8,598 bases of DNA from Patescibacteria group bacterium (GTDB lineage Bacteria; Patescibacteriota; Minisyncoccia; Phycocordibacterales; PALSA-1337), in NCBI GenBank assembly GCA_023487965.1, contig JAMDBV010000057.1, forward strand, positions 1 to 8,598, written 5' to 3'. Of this stretch, positions 1-5,775 are shown piece by piece (the stretch's first letter is position 1; every line of letters begins with the position of its first letter). The notes under the pieces were generated by a model. It did not search any database, had not been told where the DNA came from, and saw nothing but the letters and a program-made list of their open reading frames with translations. The translations under genes and the position numbers were made by a program.

Positions 1-9
1 TTGTCCATG

Positions 10-18
10 TGCTAATAT
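10..18 (+). promoter_or_regulatory. extended -10 promoter element (probable)
   Basis: The sequence TGC followed by TAATAT forms an extended -10 box (TGn plus a hexamer close to TATAAT). A matching -35 would fall before the window start and cannot be seen. Transcription would begin near position 25, leaving a leader of about 85 nt before the small gene at 110. The TGC-TA... form is the same as the boxes seen before 2236 and 3549, which supports it, but a single hexamer match in AT-rich DNA can be chance. Confidence 0.4.
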
Positions 19-50
19 ACTTATCCGGAGTTCGCTCGTTACCTTCTACA

Positions 51-71
51 CTTCAGCCGTGGAGACTGAAG
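51..71 (+). other. small hairpin in the 5' leader of the 64-aa gene
   Basis: CTTCAG (51-56) and CTGAAG (66-71) are perfect reverse complements separated by a 9-nt loop, in the leader between the putative promoter and the ribosome binding site at 99-102. It is followed by G-rich sequence rather than a T-run, so it is not an intrinsic terminator. It could be a structured leader element or the end of a short upstream RNA. A 6-bp stem is weak evidence on its own. Confidence 0.35.
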
Positions 72-109
72 GGGTGATGAGCGGGCAGAACAACTAGTGG
101 AGTACAGTT

Positions 110-304
110 ATGCCAAAGAGAAAAGCGTTCGTCCGTTGTAGTCGAGCTGCGCAGGCATTGTCTGAGGAAGCAATGGATGCTGTGAAGCACAGTACAATCG
201 TCGGGTTCAGGTATCAGATTTGTGTCCGAGGACAGGTTATTCTGACGGAACCGCGCGATGCCTACGACGAGGCTTTTCGGCTTCTACAGAGCCTATCGGC
301 TTGA
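110..304 (+). CDS. small protein of unknown function (64 aa)
   Basis: I do not recognise this protein. It is basic at the N-terminus (MPKRK), followed by a predicted helix (about residues 12-27, AAQALSEEAMDAVKHS), two short strands (about 31-48, YQICVRGQVIL) and a final helix (about 50-62, DAYDEAFRLLQSL). This is a compact alpha/beta fold with no signal peptide or membrane segment. It has one Cys at about residue 9 and another at 38, with no zinc-binding arrangement. The start is well supported: GGAG at 99-102 lies 7 nt before the ATG. It forms its own unit, with a promoter-like box upstream and a strong terminator directly after its TGA stop. The strand-strand-helix order loosely recalls small DUF1508-like modules, but that is only an impression. 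It is probably a real gene because start signal, frame and terminator fit together. Confidence 0.6.
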   Translation: MPKRKAFVRCSRAAQALSEEAMDAVKHSTIVGFRYQICVRGQVILTEPRDAYDEAFRLLQSLSA

Positions 305-323
305 AGCCATCTTCTTTTGTTTC

Positions 324-360
324 CAGCGCGCCCCTTGGAGAAGGGCGCGCTGTTTCGTTT
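324..360 (+). terminator. intrinsic (rho-independent) terminator
   Basis: A GC-rich stem pairs 324-333 (CAGCGCGCCC) with 343-352 (GGGCGCGCTG), ten consecutive base pairs. It extends through TT/AA with a bulged C at 334 around a GGAG loop. A T-rich tail (TTTCGTTT) follows. It lies 20 nt after the stop codon of the 64-aa gene and before the start of the ATPase gene, so it separates two transcription units. It also rules out starting the ATPase at the upstream TTG at 317, because that frame would run through the terminator stem. Confidence 0.88.
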
Positions 361-371
361 GTCATGTTTGT

Positions 372-379
372 TATATAAT
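372..379 (+). promoter_or_regulatory. -10 promoter element just upstream of the ATPase gene
   Basis: TATATAAT contains a perfect TATAAT at 374-379. In the overlapping register it also gives TGT-TATATA (369-377), an extended -10. No good TTGACA-like -35 is seen at the right distance. Transcription from TATAAT would start near 386, only about 3 nt before the ATG at 389, leaving no room for a Shine-Dalgarno; none is present. This suggests a leaderless or near-leaderless transcript beginning right after the terminator of the previous gene. Confidence 0.6.
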
Positions 380-388
380 ATTACTCAA

Positions 389-2203
389 ATGGATGACAAT
401 CGCGTAACATTTTTCGCAGAGACGGACGCTCGCAATAAGCGGGTGAAGTTCGGCATCAAAGCCAAGGACAGAACAAAGCATGTATACGTTATCGGTAAGA
501 CCGGCATGGGCAAGTCAACACTGCTCGAAAATATGGCCGTCCAGGATATTCAAAACGGCGAAGGTATGTGCTTTATCGATCCTCACGGCAAAACGGCCGA
601 TCTCCTCCTCGAATACGTACCAGCCGAGAGAGTGAATGACGTCATATATATAGCACCGTTCGACGTGGAATATCCGATATCATTCAACGTTCTCGAAAGC
701 GTCGATACCGACAAAAGACACTTGGTCGTGTCCGGCCTCATGAGCACATTCAAGAAAATCTGGGTCGATGCATGGTCGGCCAGAATGGAATACATCCTGA
801 CCAATACCCTTTTGGCACTTCTCGAATACCCCGGTTCAACTCTGCTCGGTGTGAACCGCATGCTTTCCGACAAAGAATTCAGGAAAGATGTCATATCCAA
901 AGTCCAAGATCCGGGCGTCAAATCATTCTGGACAAAAGAATTCGCCAACTATTCCGAACGCATGGCCCAAGACGCCGTGCCTGCCATCCAAAACAAGATC
1001 GGCCAGTTCACCGCCAATCCTCTCATCCGCAATATGATCGGTCAGCCGCAATCCTCTTTTGATTTCCGGCAGGCGATGGATTCACGCAAGATCGTCATCA
1101 TCAATCTTTCCAAGGGTCGCATCGGCGATGAAAATATGAAATTGCTCGGAGGCATGCTCGTGACCAAAATATACCTCTCTGCCATGTCGCGCGCCGATAC
1201 GCCGGAGCGCATATTGCGAACTTTGCCGAATTTTTACCTCTACGTAGACGAATTCCAGAATTTCGCCAATGCTTCTTTTGCTGACATTCTCTCTGAAGCT
1301 CGCAAATACAAACTCAATCTGACAATCGCGCATCAATATATCGAGCAGATGGATGAACAAGTGCGAGCGGCTGTTTTCGGTAACGTCGGTACAATGATCG
1401 TCTTCCGCATCGGCGCAACCGACGCTGAAGTCCTCGAAAAGGAATTCATGCCTACATTTACCGTGGAAGACTTGGTCAATCTCGGCTTTACTCAGATATA
1501 TCTCAAGCTCATGATAGACGGTCTGACGTCGGCGCCATTCTCGGCCGTGACATTACCGCCGATCAAACAGCCGGAAGTATCGTCGGTACAACAGATCGTC
1601 GAAGCGTCACGCGCGCATTATGCCAGACCGAGAATTATGGTTGAGGCCGAAATCATCAAATTCCACGAATCATCACCAAAGCCGGCGCCGATAGGTGGTC
1701 CGGTGCAGGTGAAAAATACTTTTGTTAAGAAGCAGTTCAACCCTTCACCGGCGATGCATACGCCACAAAGCAATAGGAATTATAATGCCAATACTCATAC
1801 GGAACATAATCATGTCAGGGTTGTCGAGCTCGATCATCGGGAGCCGGAACATACAGGTGACCGTGCTCCGGTCTCATCACCCGCGCCCGCACCGAAGCCC
1901 ATTCCTGTGACATTATCGACACTTAGGACAACAATACCAAAGCAGGATACGAAGACGGCGACAAAAGAAAATGTAAATAGTTTGCGTGAAGCTCTGAAGA
2001 ATATCATCAATAGAAGCCAGAATGAGAGAACGGATGCGAGTACACAAAAGCAAATGCCTTCGGCATCTCCGAAGGATCAGGGGAAGGTTCGGGAAAATGA
2101 GCAAGAAAGAAAACAAGAGAAACCGGTAAGCGAGACCAATCCGGCGCCCAAGGAAGTCCCAGCCGATGTATTGCGCAAAGTTCTGGCTGTAGATGACAAG
2201 TAG
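389..2203 (+). CDS. VirD4/TraG/HerA-like P-loop ATPase with disordered C-terminal tail
   Basis: This is a 604-aa AAA-like motor ATPase of the type usually annotated as type IV secretion / conjugative DNA transfer coupling protein. The Walker A motif GKTGMGKST is at residues 36-44, a conserved IDPHGK segment follows about 30 residues later, and Walker B ends in VDEF at about 286-289 (D287, E288). An AHQ motif at 314-316 occupies the place of the ADQ-type motif of TraG/VirD4 proteins. The ATPase core ends near residue 390. There is no N-terminal membrane anchor, unlike classical VirD4, so it is probably cytosolic or recruited to the membrane by a partner. Residues about 391-604 are Pro/Ser/Lys/Gln-rich and probably disordered, with a His-rich patch at 470-488 and a short predicted helix (SLREALKNII) near the end. 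I chose ATG 389 because the upstream TTG (317) lies before the terminator and adds 24 unconvincing residues. The substrate (DNA for transfer or uptake, or a pilus-linked role) cannot be told from the sequence. Confidence 0.9.
   Translation: MDDNRVTFFAETDARNKRVKFGIKAKDRTKHVYVIGKTGMGKSTLLENMAVQDIQNGEGMCFIDPHGKTADLLLEYVPAERVNDVIYIAPFDVEYPISFNVLESVDTDKRHLVVSGLMSTFKKIWVDAWSARMEYILTNTLLALLEYPGSTLLGVNRMLSDKEFRKDVISKVQDPGVKSFWTKEFANYSERMAQDAVPAIQNKIGQFTANPLIRNMIGQPQSSFDFRQAMDSRKIVIINLSKGRIGDENMKLLGGMLVTKIYLSAMSRADTPERILRTLPNFYLYVDEFQNFANASFADILSEARKYKLNLTIAHQYIEQMDEQVRAAVFGNVGTMIVFRIGATDAEVLEKEFMPTFTVEDLVNLGFTQIYLKLMIDGLTSAPFSAVTLPPIKQPEVSSVQQIVEASRAHYARPRIMVEAEIIKFHESSPKPAPIGGPVQVKNTFVKKQFNPSPAMHTPQSNRNYNANTHTEHNHVRVVELDHREPEHTGDRAPVSSPAPAPKPIPVTLSTLRTTIPKQDTKTATKENVNSLREALKNIINRSQNERTDASTQKQMPSASPKDQGKVRENEQERKQEKPVSETNPAPKEVPADVLRKVLAVDDK
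2057..2075 (+). repeat. short perfect hairpin inside the ATPase tail region
   Basis: CCTTCGG (2057-2063) and CCGAAGG (2069-2075) are perfect 7-bp complements around a 5-nt loop, within the codons for the disordered tail (PSASPKD). No T-run follows, so termination is unlikely. Codons in a disordered tail are under little constraint, so this may be chance or the remnant of a small palindromic insertion. Confidence 0.35.
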
Positions 2204-2220
2204 TACACCGGTCCGAATAC

Positions 2221-2229
2221 TGCTATATT
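2221..2229 (+). promoter_or_regulatory. extended -10 element, likely leaderless promoter for the glycosyltransferase at 2236
   Basis: TGC (2221-2223) followed by TATATT (2224-2229) is an extended -10 box. The ATG at 2236 starts exactly 6 nt after the hexamer, which would put the transcription start at the A of the start codon. No Shine-Dalgarno lies in the 32-nt gap after the ATPase stop. No good -35 is visible, as is common for extended -10 promoters. The same TGC-TATnnT-N6-ATG pattern occurs at 3534-3551. Confidence 0.6.
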
Positions 2230-2235
2230 TATCTT

Positions 2236-3519
2236 ATGAAACGCGTGCTTATGTTTTCGTTGGTATATTTGCCACGATTCGTCGGGGGTGCCGAATTGGC
2301 GATCAAAGACATTACGGACCGTATTCCGGCGGACGAGATACAATTCGATATGATCACATTGCGTCTGGATAGTTCGTTACCTGCATTTGAACGCGTTGGC
2401 AATATCAATGTATATCGGATCGGTTGGGCGGGGAAGATAAAGGGCAAATTGCCGCTATATTTGCATCTCAATAAATACGCGATGTTATTTACCGCGTATC
2501 GCAAGGCGAAAAAGCTGGACAAACAGAACAATTATGACGTCATCTGGTCAGTCATGGCGACATACAATTCGTTTGCGGCTGTCATATTCAAGATACTGAA
2601 TCCGAATAAAAAATTCCTCCTTACATTGCAAGACGGTGATCCGATCGCATATATCAAAAGACGTGCTTTGCCGTTATATCCATTGTTCAAGAAGATTTTT
2701 ACGCGCGCGGATCATATTCAGGCAATATCAAATTATCTGGCTGATTGGGCGAAAGCAATGGGTGCGAAATGTCCGATCTCTGTCATACCAAACGGTGTTG
2801 ATTTCGAAATGTTCTCACGACCGATTGTCGAGAATAGATTCTCCGAGGTTGCGGAATGTGAAGATACGGGTCCGGTAAATAATCTCTTTTCTCGGAACAC
2901 GCCCTCTCGCTCTGCAGAGCTCGGGGCTAGTTCTCGGTCTCGGCCTGCTGGCCTCGACCTCCGAAATGTTCCCCGAAAAGAATTATTTGCCGGACCCAAT
3001 GACACATTACTCATTACCGCATCTCGTTTGGTTCCGAAGAATGGCGTTGCTGACATTATTCAGGCCATGAAGTATTTGCCGAATAATGTGAAGCTTGTTG
3101 TGGCCGGTTCGGGCATTCTGGAGAAAAAACTCAAACAAACAGCGAAAGAGATCGGTGTGGCTGATCGCGTCACATTCCTCGGTGAAATAGCGCACAATGA
3201 ATTGCCAAAATATTTTCAAGCTTGCGACATTTTTGTGCGACCGTCACTGTCGGAAGGTTTCGGCAGTGCATTTGTCGAAGCTATGGCGGCGGGTATTCCT
3301 GTCATTGCCACACCCGTCGGAGGAATAGTCGATTTCTTGAGAGAACGTGAGACCGGATTGTTCTGCGCTGTTCAGGATCCAAAAAGCTTGGCTGATGCGG
3401 TCAAAACGCTTATAGGCGATGCGCAATTGCGATCAAAGATTGTTGAGAATGCGAGAGATATGGTGAAAGAAAAATATGATTGGGGGAAAATCAGTCGAGA
3501 TATGCGTCAGGTGTTGTGA
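2236..3519 (+). CDS. GT-B glycosyltransferase (GT4-like) carrying an in-frame palindromic insert
   Basis: This 427-aa protein is a retaining GT-B glycosyltransferase of the GT4 type, expected to move a sugar from a nucleotide donor to a growing glycan at the cytoplasmic face of the membrane. The N-terminal Rossmann domain opens with a hydrophobic strand and the glycine-rich GGAE loop (residues 17-20). The linker has IPNGVD, and the C-terminal domain begins with ASRLVPKNG. The donor-site EX7E motif is E340-X7-E348 in SEGFGSAFVEAMAAG. Residues about 211-254, between the IPNGVD linker and the first strand of the C-terminal domain, are coded by a 130-bp inverted-repeat block and read as Ser/Arg/Pro/Leu-rich low complexity. 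Relatives normally have a short loop here; without the insert the length is about 380 aa, usual for the family. The frame stays open and downstream motifs are intact, so the enzyme may still work. It has a probable leaderless start and no SD. The acceptor and the sugar cannot be predicted. Confidence 0.9.
   Translation: MKRVLMFSLVYLPRFVGGAELAIKDITDRIPADEIQFDMITLRLDSSLPAFERVGNINVYRIGWAGKIKGKLPLYLHLNKYAMLFTAYRKAKKLDKQNNYDVIWSVMATYNSFAAVIFKILNPNKKFLLTLQDGDPIAYIKRRALPLYPLFKKIFTRADHIQAISNYLADWAKAMGAKCPISVIPNGVDFEMFSRPIVENRFSEVAECEDTGPVNNLFSRNTPSRSAELGASSRSRPAGLDLRNVPRKELFAGPNDTLLITASRLVPKNGVADIIQAMKYLPNNVKLVVAGSGILEKKLKQTAKEIGVADRVTFLGEIAHNELPKYFQACDIFVRPSLSEGFGSAFVEAMAAGIPVIATPVGGIVDFLRERETGLFCAVQDPKSLADAVKTLIGDAQLRSKIVENARDMVKEKYDWGKISRDMRQVL
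2868..2997 (+). repeat. 130-bp palindromic element inserted in frame in a glycosyltransferase gene
   Basis: The left arm 2868-2899 and right arm 2967-2997 are near-perfect inverted repeats: GGGTCCGG pairs with CCGGACCC at the tips, then AAATAAT/ATTATTT and TCTTTTC/GAAAAGA. About 28 of 31 positions match, with one single-base gap and at least one mismatch that would pair as G-U in RNA. Between the arms are two smaller hairpins. One spans 2901-2927 (GCCC/GGGC enclosing the perfect palindrome GCTCTGCAGAGC at 2909-2920). The other spans 2936-2959 (GGTC/GACC and GGCC/GGCC around a TGCT loop). The whole could fold as a three-stem cloverleaf in RNA or a cruciform in DNA. It has no stop in the gene's frame. 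Its GC-rich centre differs from the AT-richer host gene. No clear target-site duplication is seen. Confidence 0.85.
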
Positions 3520-3542
3520 CATCAGCGCCTGAATGCTATGCT
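3514..3542 (+). promoter_or_regulatory. -35 / extended -10 promoter, likely leaderless, for the gene at 3549
   Basis: TTGTGA (3514-3519) resembles the -35 consensus TTGACA in 4 of 6 positions and overlaps the stop codon of the previous gene. After a 17-bp spacer comes TATGCT (3537-3542), preceded by TGC, giving an extended -10. The ATG at 3549 begins exactly 6 nt after the hexamer, so the mRNA would start at the start codon. No Shine-Dalgarno is present. This is the best-formed promoter in the window and supports starting the gene at 3549 rather than at 3480. Confidence 0.62.
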
Positions 3543-3548
3543 TTCCAT

Positions 3549-4589
3549 ATGAAAATCTTGATTGCCACAGGCATATATCCGCCTGATATTGGCGGGCCGG
3601 CACAATACGCGCGCAATCTGTATGAGACGTGGAAAAATGAGGAGATCGACGGTCGCAAAGTCAACGATGTCAAAGTCGCGGCGTATCGATGGGAAAGGGC
3701 GTTTCCGCCTCTGGTTCGTCATTTTTTGTATTTCCTGAAGGTTATACGGAAGGGATGGAATGCTGACCTTATATTGGTCTTGGATACGTGGTCGGCGGCG
3801 GTTCCGACGATGTGTGCTTGCGCTCTTATGCGCAAGAAATACATATTGCGAACCGGTGGAGATTTCTTATGGGAAACATACGTCGAACGTACCGGGGATT
3901 TGGTCTTGTTCAGAGATTTTTATGATACGTCACTCGGCAAACTGACGATAAAAGAAAAGCTCATATACAAGCTCGGTGGCAGGGCTTTGCGCAAAGCCGG
4001 GGCTCTTATTTTCAGCACCGATTGGCAGAGAAGAATATTCGAGAAAGCTTATGGTCTGGATCCGAGAAACAATTTTATTGTCGAGAATTATTGCGGAGCG
4101 CGTCTTTTGCAAACTGAACCGGATAATCGTTCGTTCGTGGCGGGGACGCGCGTTCTCAAGTGGAAAAACGAAGAAACGCTCAAGGATGCGTTCGGTGACG
4201 CCAAGGAGCGCGCAATCCATTCGGGACTGGAAGATATCGAGCTAGATACGGGTAAAGCTGTATATGACAGTTTTGTGGAGAAGATGCGCCATTCATACGC
4301 GGTTGTCTTGGTATCGCTCGGTGACATAAGTCCAAATATGATATTTGACGCGATACGCGCCGGTACGCCTTTTATTCTGACCGAAGAGACGGGTATAAAG
4401 GAGAGGGTCAGTGATATTGCGATTTTCGTCAATCCAAAAGACCGGAATGATATAGCGGATAAGATATTGTGGCTGGCTGATCCGACCAATCGCAAAGCGC
4501 AGGCGGATATGGTGGCGAAATTTACATGGATCCATGAATGGTCGGAAATCGCAAAAGAGATAGTCGAGGTTTCCAAACGGAGCAAATAA
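3549..4589 (+). CDS. GT-B glycosyltransferase with DX7D donor-site motif
   Basis: This 346-aa GT-B glycosyltransferase starts with MKILIATGIYPPDIGGPA, a typical first strand and glycine-rich loop of this group. The N-terminal domain extends to about residue 180, including the conserved segment RTGGDFLWE. The C-terminal domain carries VSLGDISPNMIFDAIRAG, where the usual EX7E is replaced by D259-X7-D267. The conservative replacement suggests a subfamily feature, but activity would need testing. There is no signal peptide; cytoplasmic or peripheral membrane location is likely. ATG 3549 is chosen over the in-frame ATG 3480 because the latter would overlap the previous gene by 40 nt and add 23 residues before a textbook GT start, and because a promoter box ends 6 nt before 3549. 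The stop codon is 1 nt before the next gene, so these two are co-transcribed. Confidence 0.88.
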   Translation: MKILIATGIYPPDIGGPAQYARNLYETWKNEEIDGRKVNDVKVAAYRWERAFPPLVRHFLYFLKVIRKGWNADLILVLDTWSAAVPTMCACALMRKKYILRTGGDFLWETYVERTGDLVLFRDFYDTSLGKLTIKEKLIYKLGGRALRKAGALIFSTDWQRRIFEKAYGLDPRNNFIVENYCGARLLQTEPDNRSFVAGTRVLKWKNEETLKDAFGDAKERAIHSGLEDIELDTGKAVYDSFVEKMRHSYAVVLVSLGDISPNMIFDAIRAGTPFILTEETGIKERVSDIAIFVNPKDRNDIADKILWLADPTNRKAQADMVAKFTWIHEWSEIAKEIVEVSKRSK

Positions 4590-4590
4590 C

Positions 4591-5769
4591 ATGTCCAAAG
4601 GAAAATTGCTGATGATATCGATAGATCGCAAGATTTTTGAGCCGGACAGCGCGGTTCGGTGGCGTCAGGCGCAATATGCGCGCGATTGGGATGAAGTACA
4701 CATTGTCGTGTTTGCGAAGAAACCCGGCGGTAATGAAGTATCCGATTCTTCATTGCCTACGGACGATGCTGGGCCGCTCCCTCCTCGGCGCGACGAAGTG
4801 TCTTCGTTTGCTTCGCAAAGTCGACACTTGTCGCCGCCTGCGACGGGAGCGGCTGACGCTATCAATACGAAATCTATGGATTCCGCAAATGGAGCGGTTG
4901 GAGACAGTTCCAGATGCGATGTAATCGCCCCCAATTGTTGGGCATACTCGACGGAATCAAGATCAAGACTTTTCTACGTATTCGACGCGATACGTTTGGG
5001 ACGATTCATCGTGTCACGGCGCGGCATAACCGATATCACATGTCAGGACTCATTCACGGCCATAGTTGGTATGCATTTAAAAAAACTATTTGGTGTCAGA
5101 CTCGAATTGCAGATACATGAGGATATAAGCAGTCCGTATTATGTCCAGAATGCTTTGCGCAAATTGCGCAAGTATCTCCTCATATCTTATATCGATAGAG
5201 CCGATCGTATCAGAGTCGTATCGCAAAGGATACGCAAATATCTGATCGACACTCTTCATGTCGATGATTCAAAAATCGAGGTCAGGCCAATAAGTGTAGA
5301 TAAGGAAGCGATAATCAAAGCACCAATGACGGTCGATCTGCACAAGAAGTATCCGCAATTTGGGAAAATCGTGCTAATGGTCGGAAGACTGGAAAGGGAA
5401 AAGAATTTTGAGTCGGCAATACATTCATGGCAAAAAGTGATAAAAGAGATACCAAATGCCGGACTTGTCATAGTCGGTGACGGCTCAGAAATGCGCAAAT
5501 TGCGCTCATTGGCGGAACGGTTGGGAGTTGAGAAGTCAGTCGTATTCGAAGGGTGGCTCGAAAGAGATGAAATCTTTTCGTATTATAAGTCCGCTGACCT
5601 ATTCTGGAACACATCGTTGTCCGAAGGGTACGGCATGACGTTGGCCGAAGCGTATGCCGCGAATTGTCCGATCGTTTCGACCGATGTCGGCATCGCAGGG
5701 GAGGTGAATGCCGTTATAAGCACCTTTTCCGAGGATGATATGGCTGATAAAATACTGAAAACAATATGA
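4591..5769 (+). CDS. GT-B glycosyltransferase (GT4-like) with palindromic insert and short C-terminus
   Basis: This 392-aa GT4-like enzyme has a clear Shine-Dalgarno (GGAG at 4579-4582, 8 nt before ATG) lying inside the end of the previous gene. The N-terminal domain starts KLLMISIDRKIFEPDS and continues to the strand VHIVVFAKK at residues about 36-44. It is then interrupted by about 50 residues of Ser/Asp/Ala/Pro-rich sequence (about 49-98) coded by an inverted-repeat block, and resumes at the IAPNCWAYSTESRSR region. C-terminal motifs are intact: VGRLEREKN, and EX7E as E345-X7-E353 in SEGYGMTLAEAYAANCP. The protein stops soon after SEDDMADKIL, perhaps 30-40 residues earlier than most relatives, so the last helices that pack back on the N-terminal domain seem to be missing. 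The TGA stop is followed, in the same frame, by the epimerase ATG at 5776. It probably still folds as GT-B, but the insert and the short end make its activity less certain than for its neighbours. Confidence 0.85.
   Translation: MSKGKLLMISIDRKIFEPDSAVRWRQAQYARDWDEVHIVVFAKKPGGNEVSDSSLPTDDAGPLPPRRDEVSSFASQSRHLSPPATGAADAINTKSMDSANGAVGDSSRCDVIAPNCWAYSTESRSRLFYVFDAIRLGRFIVSRRGITDITCQDSFTAIVGMHLKKLFGVRLELQIHEDISSPYYVQNALRKLRKYLLISYIDRADRIRVVSQRIRKYLIDTLHVDDSKIEVRPISVDKEAIIKAPMTVDLHKKYPQFGKIVLMVGRLEREKNFESAIHSWQKVIKEIPNAGLVIVGDGSEMRKLRSLAERLGVEKSVVFEGWLERDEIFSYYKSADLFWNTSLSEGYGMTLAEAYAANCPIVSTDVGIAGEVNAVISTFSEDDMADKILKTI
4735..4884 (+). repeat. about 150-bp stepped palindromic element inserted in frame in a glycosyltransferase gene
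   Basis: The core arms are CCGCTCCC (4774-4781) and GGGAGCGG (4845-4852). Moving inward, GGCG/CGCC and CGAC/GTCG pair, then AAGTGTC (4796-4802) with GACACTT (4823-4829), and finally TTTGC/GCAAA (4807-4819) forms a terminal hairpin around TTC. Outside the core, 4744-4755 and 4863-4874 are imperfect inverted repeats ending in CATTG and CAATA. The outermost pairing (to about 4735 and 4884) is weaker, so the limits are approximate. There is no stop in the gene's frame, and the encoded peptide is low complexity (SSLPTDD, PLPPRRDE, PATGAADA). The GC-rich core stands out from the host gene. No sequence match to the block at 2868-2997 is evident, though both are long in-frame palindromes in the same class of gene. 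Confidence 0.75.
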
Positions 5770-5775
5770 CCCAAG

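Noticed and set aside
1..109. tRNA or known riboswitch in the leader region.
   Set aside because: No cloverleaf, no CCA or T-loop signature, and only one short hairpin is visible.
317..388. N-terminal extension of the ATPase from TTG 317.
   Set aside because: The segment contains the terminator stem and -10 box, has no SD, and adds residues not resembling the family's start.
2836..3010. Frameshift or pseudogene explanation for the odd segment in the first glycosyltransferase.
   Set aside because: The frame is open throughout and the motifs before and after are in the same frame; the near-perfect inverted repeat explains the odd peptide better.
3480..3548. Upstream start (ATG 3480) for the second glycosyltransferase.
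   Set aside because: It would overlap the previous gene by 40 nt, and the family's typical N-terminus begins at ATG 3549.
4088..4753. Open frame of 221 codons on the minus strand.
   Set aside because: It lies opposite two well-supported glycosyltransferase genes, has a Ser/Arg-rich unlikely composition, no recognisable motif and no start signal; it is a shadow of codon bias.
5155..5510. Repeated word TGCGCAAATTGCG as a possible dispersed repeat.
   Set aside because: It is short, occurs in codons for common KLR/RKL-type helices, and has no consistent spacing or longer flanking identity.
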